Below, piece by piece: positions 58,626 through 64,000 of a stretch of 64,000 bases of DNA. This stretch comes from Strongylocentrotus droebachiensis (lineage: Eukaryota > Echinodermata > Echinoidea > Camarodonta > Strongylocentrotidae): the NCBI GenBank assembly GCA_035222895.1, contig JAVYIG010001818.1, positions 1 through 64,000 on the forward strand. The letters are read 5' to 3'. The notes under the pieces were generated by a model. That model was not told where the DNA came from and made no database searches. It saw only the letters and a list, made by a program, of their open reading frames with translations. Positions within the stretch are counted from its first letter, which is position 1, and each line of letters opens with the position of its first letter. A program made the position numbers and the translations under genes.

Positions 58626-59766
58626 GTAAGTCTAGATCATAGACTATTTTACATATAATGCTGATGAAAGGAAGTCTGATGGGAGATTTTTAAAATTATA
58701 AAGCGTTAGAGATCAAAGAAAGGTTATATGCGTATAATTCTATTTTTTAATAGGAAAAAATTGAAAACAAAATATCTCTGTAAGTAAGAAAGTTTTCTAA
58801 TCTTTGTAAGACCAACAAATGGATTTGAATATTATGCGAATAAAAAAAACTTGTGCTAATTTTGAAAAGGAACGTCTGAATGATAGACTAGATTTTATTT
58901 TAAAGGAAAGATTACAGGAAGCTCTTTTAAAAAAGAAATTAATTGTTCCCACAATGTTGGAGATTACAGAGGTGCTTAATACTTTGTTAACATGGATAAT
59001 ACCAGACAATTACATTTTTAAGTCAGCATGCATGAATCTTGAGGGGATGGAAAAACTCTTGCTACTTTTAAATGGGTAGGTCTAAATTAGAGACTATTTT
59101 GCTTGTTTAGGTGAAAAGAAGTTTTCAAGGAGGAATTTTCAAATATTGCATATATATTTGCAATTTTTATATAGATGATAATAATAAAAAGAATCTTTGA
59201 ATCCACTTGATTTGAATCTCCTGCTGGTTTTGAAGGGATAGATCTTACATTTGGAATGATAGACTATATTTAGAGGAGATATACAGGGAGACATTTAAAA
59301 AACTGTCTGTTCTCATATCAGAAGCTTTTGAATGAAAACAATTATAAAATGTATTAGAGCCCAAGAATTTAAAAGTGGGAAAAGTAAATATATGAAATTG
59401 TTGGCAATATGGGGAGGCAGTGTCAAGTCAAATTTGTGGTATTGATGCAGTTCTGTTGGTCAGTATATAGCCTAAATTTAAATAGGAATACAATTTTTGT
59501 TTAAATTGGGTGTTCATTTGAGGATGCAAAGCCAAATTAGGCACACCTTTAGTGAATGCTGTATTTCATTAGACTGCAATAAAGCCTACAGGTACATGTC
59601 TACAGAAGAAAAATGCGAAAAATTGAACAGCGTCAATTTTTTTTCCCCCTCCTTTTTTCTGCTTCCATTTAAAATTATTAAAAACTTTGAAATCGGCGTA
59701 AATATTCACAATTGAATGACACACGCCCTTAAGACTAAAACAACAACAACAACAACAGAAATTGTA

Positions 59767-59812
59767 GAATTTTATTGACTATTTGACCCCCTTACGGGGT
59801 ATGAGAGTACAA
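59767..59812 (-). mobile_element. LINE 3' tail fragment
   Basis: The inverse reads CTCTCATACCCCGTAAGGGG then GTCAAATAGTCAATAAA, matching 17470-17510. It is the 3' terminal block of the same retroelement family. Confidence 0.5.
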
Positions 59813-59854
59813 ACAAACGTAAAACTAGAGGTAATTTGTAATACTGACAAATTA

Positions 59855-60945
59855 AGGTGATATGCTTCTGATAAGTGTTACCATGTTGCCGACATCTGAT
59901 TCAAAATTGGAGGCTACATACTAAAATTTGGGAGAAAACTGTCGAATAACAACCGAGATACTGGTCAAAAAACATTGTAATGCAGATTCATGTTTTAAAA
60001 AAAGTGACCTCCCATAGACATAACACGCAAATATGACAAATTATGCATTGTCGCCTTTAATCAAATATTTCACTATGATGACGTCATCCAAATGAAAAAT
60101 AATTGTAATATTTCTCTTAGAGAATTATCTCAGCTACAACATATCAAAATCTGGGAGAAAATCGACCACCGATAAGCGAGATAATCTCAATTAAACAAAG
60201 ACAAAAATGACGTCATCAAAAAAAAATAATTGAGTTTAGATGCCAATATGATGACTTTGTTTCACTTTGTACCAGTCAGGGTGGTATGAAATCAACCATG
60301 ATATAAAAATTGGGGGTTGATGGACTATCTGAAGAGCTATTTCGATTTTTAAAATGGCATGTTTTTGATCAAATTTGCATTACATGTATATTGCCCATAG
60401 CAGCATGCGTGGATTTTTGAACTTTGACACACGCTCACGGCCTTATGAAAGGTCAAGAGTGACTGAAATCAATGGAAATTGTCAATTACGGTAATAAGAG
60501 CGCACACAACTCACGCGTGGACACGTACGGACGGAAAATTTTGAAATGCTCTAAATGACCTGGTTCATACTCAAAATTGTTCATGAGTGATTTTCAGCAT
60601 TTTTTTATTTTGTCGTGACACGCACACAGACATGGATTGTCAATGTATTGACCAATGACCTGAAGTTAATGTGTATTGAATTTGGGCAATTTATGAAGAT
60701 ATGAATGATAACATAACAAAAAAAAACACAAAATGGCGCCTGGATGACGTCATGGTTGACTGATCACACTAAAAAGAGGAGGTGCACGATTCCTGATAAT
60801 GCCAAAGATACTTGAGATGAAGATGATACTGATACAATTTTTTGAGATAATTGATGGCAAAATTCGGTTGGAGAAAAAAAAAAAAATAATAAATAAGATT
60901 TGTACAAACACAATAGGTGATATGCTACTATGTAGCATATCACCT
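59855..60945. mobile_element. TIR element, AGGTGATATGCT ends
   Basis: Left end AGGTGATATGCTTCTG, right end AGCATATCACCT. The right end is itself a perfect hairpin, 60914-60946 (TAGGTGATATGCTAC, three bases, inverse). The interior has several TGACGTCAT words and no transposase. The left is flanked by TTA, the right by AAA, so a TWA-type target (Harbinger) is possible but unproven. Confidence 0.7.
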
Positions 60946-61030
60946 AAATATAAATAGCAATGTGTGACTTGTGAATACAATTATTATACCTTATACATAG
61001 ATAGTGACACAAAGATACAAACGATGAAAG

Positions 61031-61547
61031 TACCGTAAATCTCCACGTATAAGATGCACCTGTGTATAAGACGCACCACTATTTTGGGGCCGGAAAAAAG
61101 AAGAATTTTTTTTTTTTTTTTTTTTTGTGACTCCGTAGGCAGCAAGCCAGGTTCGTGTTCAAAACTGCACGCGGGGAAGGACCTTTATTTTACTGCGAGG
61201 TGCATTTGAAGGCGCCGATTTGTGCTTGTGAACTTGTCACAAATACATGTAATAGTAACAATGTCGTTTTTAAAACAGAAGATGACAGACAAAGTTTCCT
61301 CTAAGTCCAAACAGAAATCCGGCCATACAGGTAGTGTTGTTCTACATGTAGTTTCTGAGTGGTGAGTCAACACACCTTGTATGACTGAGCTGGGAGACAT
61401 TGCCAGGCACAGTGCAGGTGGAGGGCATAAATCAACACTTTGAATTTTTTGTTTTGTTTTTGTTTGTTTGTGTACCTGTGTATAAGACGCACCCCCGATT
61501 TTTTTCAGCGGGAAAAAGGTGCGTCTTATACACGGAGATTTACTGTA
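61031..61547. mobile_element. TA-flanked MITE, TACCGTAAATCTCC ends
   Basis: Left TACCGTAAATCTCCACGTAT then AAGATGCACC; right GGTGCGTCTTATACACGGAG then ATTTACTGTA. The TIR is about 30 bp with TA at both ends, and a second internal GTGTATAAGACGCACC lies on each side. This fits a Tc1/mariner/pogo-type MITE. It sits 40 bp before the DOMON exon at 61588 without damaging its acceptor. Confidence 0.85.
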
Positions 61548-61587
61548 GATAAAAAATTTAAGTAAATTTCTTTGTCATTATGTGTAG

Positions 61588-61779
61588 GACCCCTACAGTA
61601 ATGAGGGGTGCGGTGAAACCAGGGGATGTTTTGCCTGTCGAGATAATCTTGCAACCTGTACAGTGAACGTCGCATGGGAGCCAAACCCACACGAGGGTGT
61701 GGTCAAATTCACGCTGTGGGGAACCAAGGAGGCAGACCAAGCCCATGTATCAGTAGGAATAACAGCCACTGCAAATATG
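61588..61779 (+). CDS. DOMON-domain protein, exon 2 (domain start)
   Basis: Acceptor CATTATGTGTAG, donor ATATG/GTAAGA, 64 codons, phase 0 at both ends. The protein begins DPYSNEGCGETRGCFACRDN, a CG-T-GCF block seen before DOMON domains in ferric-chelate-reductase-1-like proteins, then CTVNVAWEPN, VVKFTLWGTKEADQAHVSVG and ITATANM. The FTLWG ... AHVSVGI strand pattern is the core beta-sandwich of DOMON, which in relatives binds heme or sugar. Four cysteines in the first 24 residues probably form disulfides, consistent with secretion. Confidence 0.8.
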
Positions 61780-61794
61780 GTAAGATTGGCGTCA

Positions 61795-62060
61795 AGAGGA
61801 GGTGTCGTAGTGGAGCGGTTTAAGCACTTGACTTAAAATGCAAAGGTCATGGGATTGATCCTCGACATGGCATGTATGTCTTTTGACAATGCATTAATCT
61901 ACATTTACCACTCCATACCCAGGAGAGAAATAGGGACCGGGAAGGATGATGAAAGCCTTTGTGTTGATTGTTGTCATATGCCCTCACAGTGACCATATGG
62001 TTTAGAGATGGTATTTTGTATTAAGCGCTATATGAATCCAGATTATTATCATTATGATTA
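61795..62060 (+). mobile_element. tRNA-derived SINE, copy 1
   Basis: The head GTGTCGTAGTGGAGCGG is an A box and GGTCATGGGATTGATCC is a B box; ACTTAAAATG between them resembles a tRNA-Leu(UAA) anticodon loop. The body contains GACAATGCATTAATCTACAT and CCCAGG, and the tail is AAGCGCTATATGAATCC plus ATT/ATC repeats. It lies in the DOMON intron between exons 2 and 3. Confidence 0.75.
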
Positions 62061-62501
62061 CCAATCTTAGTGGAGAATAAATTATGCAAATTGACATGGT
62101 GGTTGCCTGGTTGACAGAGAGCAAGGTGCACTGTACATCAAAGGTCATAGTTTCACCTGTTTACATTCTCTTTCCCCTCTTCCCTCTTATTCCCCCTTTT
62201 TCTATTCATTTTCTTCCAATTTTTTCTCTTTCGCTCAAAGATTGTGAGGCACATTTTTACAACTTCATGGATCTGTTCTTTCATTTTTCTGCTTTAAAAA
62301 AAAGTCTCATTTCAGACTGGACTATACCAGTAATTTTGTATTCTTCATTTTTTTCTCTCGTTATTGATTTTTGGAAAGCTTAACTGTGGCAGAAAGCGAA
62401 CAATAATGAAACTAAAACAACAAAATTAAAACAATGTACCATTCAGAATGTGTGTTTTATGAAGTAGCTTTGTATTCTTTTTGTGTGATTAACATCTATA
62501 G

Positions 62502-62603
62502 GCCAGTGCTGATGTGTATTCATGCATCAGTGATGACACTGGATTGGTTATGGGGAGATCTTGGAATCCAGCGAATGGTAGGACTACCATAGCAAGAACA
62601 CTA
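62502..62603 (+). CDS. DOMON-domain protein, exon 3
   Basis: Acceptor AACATCTATAG, donor CACTA/GTAAGT, 34 codons, phase 0. The reading ASADVYSCISDDTGLVMGRS then WNPANGRTTIARTL continues the DOMON fold: the M-(A/S)-ADV-x-x-C segment is the conserved stretch after the first beta strands. No further exon was found in the window; a CTAG acceptor at 63122 leads to a stop after 12 codons. The remaining domain (and any transmembrane or cytochrome b561 part) would lie beyond 64000. All-phase-0 exons make the domain a movable module. Confidence 0.75.
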
Positions 62604-62734
62604 GTAAGTACCTGTGTACCCTCACATACATGATAGTGTAGTTATAAATGTTATGATGAGACTCAAGACAAAGAGACGGGGCACTAAATATAGCTGTTTC
62701 AAACAGGAGAAAAATGTTAATAAAAATCTTCTAG

Positions 62735-63002
62735 TAGAGGTGTCGTGGATGAGTGGATACGTCGCAGGACTGTCAATCACAAGGTCCGCGGCACTAATGT
62801 CCTTTGGCAAGACATTGATCTACATTTGCCATTCTCCACCCAGGTGTTAAATGAGTACCGGCAGGAAGGATTACCTTTAAATGCTGTGAGCGTCGAAATC
62901 GGCAGCATAGCATTGCCGGGTAATGTTGGAGCGCCTTGAGGACCTTGTAACATTGATACGTGCGCTATATAAGAATCTAATATTATTATTATTATTATTA
63001 TA
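62735..63002 (+). mobile_element. tRNA-derived SINE, copy 2
   Basis: Same family as 61795: GTGTCGTGGATGAGTGGAT head, CAAGACATTGATCTACATTT and CACCCAGG in the body, GTGCGCTATATAAGAATC end and a (TTA)n tail at 62981-63001. The B box is more decayed than in copy 1. Confidence 0.75.
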
Positions 63003-64000
63003 AAGAAACACAAAAACGTACATATGCAATGATTCTACATTCAACAAGCCACACACATGAGATACTACATGTCATATACATGTAGGGTATGTAAATGCAG
63101 AATAAAGAAACTTTGAATTCTAGGTCTTACCATCAGACCAACTCCAAACAGACTCAAACTGACCAACTCCTGATCGTTCGGGGTAATGACACTTCTTTGC
63201 TCCGTTCTGTGTTAGGATAGTATCAATATCGTTGCAGTGACTGGGATATTACGAGAGAAAAATGAAATTGTTAGGATTTCTGTACTATATCATTAAAGTA
63301 GATATTCATTGATTTTAAAAACTAACTGACGAGAGAAAAGCGAAATTGTTAGGATTCCTGTACTAATACTATATGTACTATGTCATTGATTTTAAAAAGG
63401 TATGTTCATTATTGCAAAGTTGCAACTTTGATTCGACAAGGTTATCAAAATTCAATGCTTGGAAACATTCGAGGTAGTGATTATTATAAATTACAAAACG
63501 CTTAAATACAGCCCCGGCATAGCACCTGAAGAGCTCTCTGAATGCTGCTGAGATGTGTGAGATCACATGATGGACATGGTTTGCACAAGCAGACAATGTC
63601 CCATGACTTCTCACACCATTTCAGTACCTGTTTTTTCATCTTCTCTTGAGTTCTTTCTCTTACTTCACTTCTGGTTTCTTTGATTGTTAAAGGGATCCTG
63701 TAACTTTGTCTCAGATTCTGAAACAAAATTCTGGATTCAGTTCATGCTGCAATGATAATTATAAACCTTTAGGTCAGTCAGGAATTTTACAAGCCCATCG
63801 CCTGTATGGTTATCAAGATATTTATGATTGGAATTAGAAATTTTGAAAACCATTTGCCAAACGGTTTTCATAGCACTACAGTCTATTGGGGAAAACGAGT
63901 ACGGTAAAACCGGTCACTCAAAGATTTTTACTTTTTTGAGGCACTTCTTGATCATTTTGAAGCGCAATTTTTGTATGGCTTCAATATTACACCATATCAC
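63003..64000. other. no gene recognised (downstream DOMON intron?)
   Basis: Two short direct duplicates (GAGAGAAAA-GAAATTGTTAGGATT at 63253 and 63332). A 74-codon minus-strand frame at 63502-63726 is not recognised and sits beside a TTAAAGGGATCC word like a TTAA-element end. No further DOMON exon seen. Confidence 0.45.

Larger units (their letters stand above)
58626..61587 (+). other. DOMON gene intron 1, rich in insertions
   Basis: Holds a LINE-tail fragment (59767-59812), the MITE 59855-60945 and the MITE 61031-61547. An 86-codon frame at 58819-59079 and the following 59080-59330 are diverged duplicates of parts of the intron (shared GTCTAGATCATAGACTATTTT-like and GAATGATAGACTA blocks), so it is not treated as an exon. 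Confidence 0.6.

Noticed and set aside
58819-59079. 86-codon lysine/leucine-rich frame in the DOMON intron
   Set aside because: Its DNA is partly duplicated in non-coding form just downstream, and it lacks splice sites that fit the phase-0 exons.
61801-61880. A tRNA gene
   Set aside because: A and B boxes are tRNA-like but the acceptor stem and anticodon stem do not pair well, and a SINE body and tail follow.
63122-63185. Fourth DOMON exon after TTGAATTCTAG
   Set aside because: In the required phase it hits a stop after 12 codons and does not continue the fold.
63502-63726. 74-codon minus-strand frame with several cysteines
   Set aside because: No recognised family, no matching splice partners, and next to a TTAA-type repeat-end word.

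Overview
This is nuclear DNA from an animal, most likely a marine invertebrate deuterostome such as a sea urchin. That placement is inference. It rests on GT-AG introns, AATAAA signals, non-LTR and Penelope-like retroelements, tRNA-derived SINEs, TA-, TTAA- and 8-bp-TSD MITEs, a pearl/HINE-like element with a (GTCY)n tract, and recurring palindromic words (TACATGTA, TACCGGTA, AGATCT, CTAG). Nothing bacterial is present: no operons, no long genes, and long homopolymers throughout. Most of the longer open frames are chance products of simple repeats or of inverted repeats.

Layout. 1-5 kb: CTAG/AGATCT-rich DNA, a possible non-coding exon and a decayed LINE reverse-transcriptase piece. 5.3-7.6 kb: two nested TA-flanked MITEs. 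7.8-10.6 kb: a minus-strand LINE ORF2 remnant split by 1.5 kb that holds a 49-codon acidic small ORF with its own AATAAA. 11.8-12.4 kb: a foldback element with a perfect 8-bp TSD. 12.9-14.5 kb: a tentative three-exon minus-strand gene with phase-compatible exons. 16.7-20.8 kb: hAT-like ends, a frameshifted PHD finger and a homopolymer-rich hAT MITE. 21.6-22.9 kb: a TIR element stuffed with a minisatellite. 23.7-26.7 kb: eight scattered copies of one 16-bp motif, just before a coding exon at 26.8 kb. 27.0-28.8 kb: an almost perfect 1.8-kb palindrome made of two copies of a Penelope-like GIY-YIG endonuclease segment.

29.4-31.3 kb: a foldback element with a pearl/HINE-like element at its edge. 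34.6-35.9 kb: a TTAA-flanked element. 36.4-41.2 kb: inverted and direct repeat copies, a SINE piece and a second pearl fragment. 42.7-50.0 kb: a large nested inverted-repeat complex containing a 120-bp tandem array that flips orientation, a 9-bp-TSD MITE and two more blocks of the same minisatellite seen at 22 kb. 52.6-56.9 kb: further MITEs and an RTE-like LINE remnant. 58.5-62.6 kb: the best host gene, three phase-0 exons of a secreted DOMON-domain (FRRS1-like) protein on the plus strand. Its introns carry two MITEs and a SINE, and a second SINE lies downstream.

The window therefore has one convincing host gene (5' part only), two tentative ones, and a dense mosaic of mobile elements. The most unusual structures are the Penelope palindrome, the 16-bp motif cluster, the minisatellite shared by unrelated TIR elements, and the 42.7-48.9 kb nested palindrome. 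All alignments were made by eye, so boundaries and identities are approximate unless both ends and target duplications are stated.
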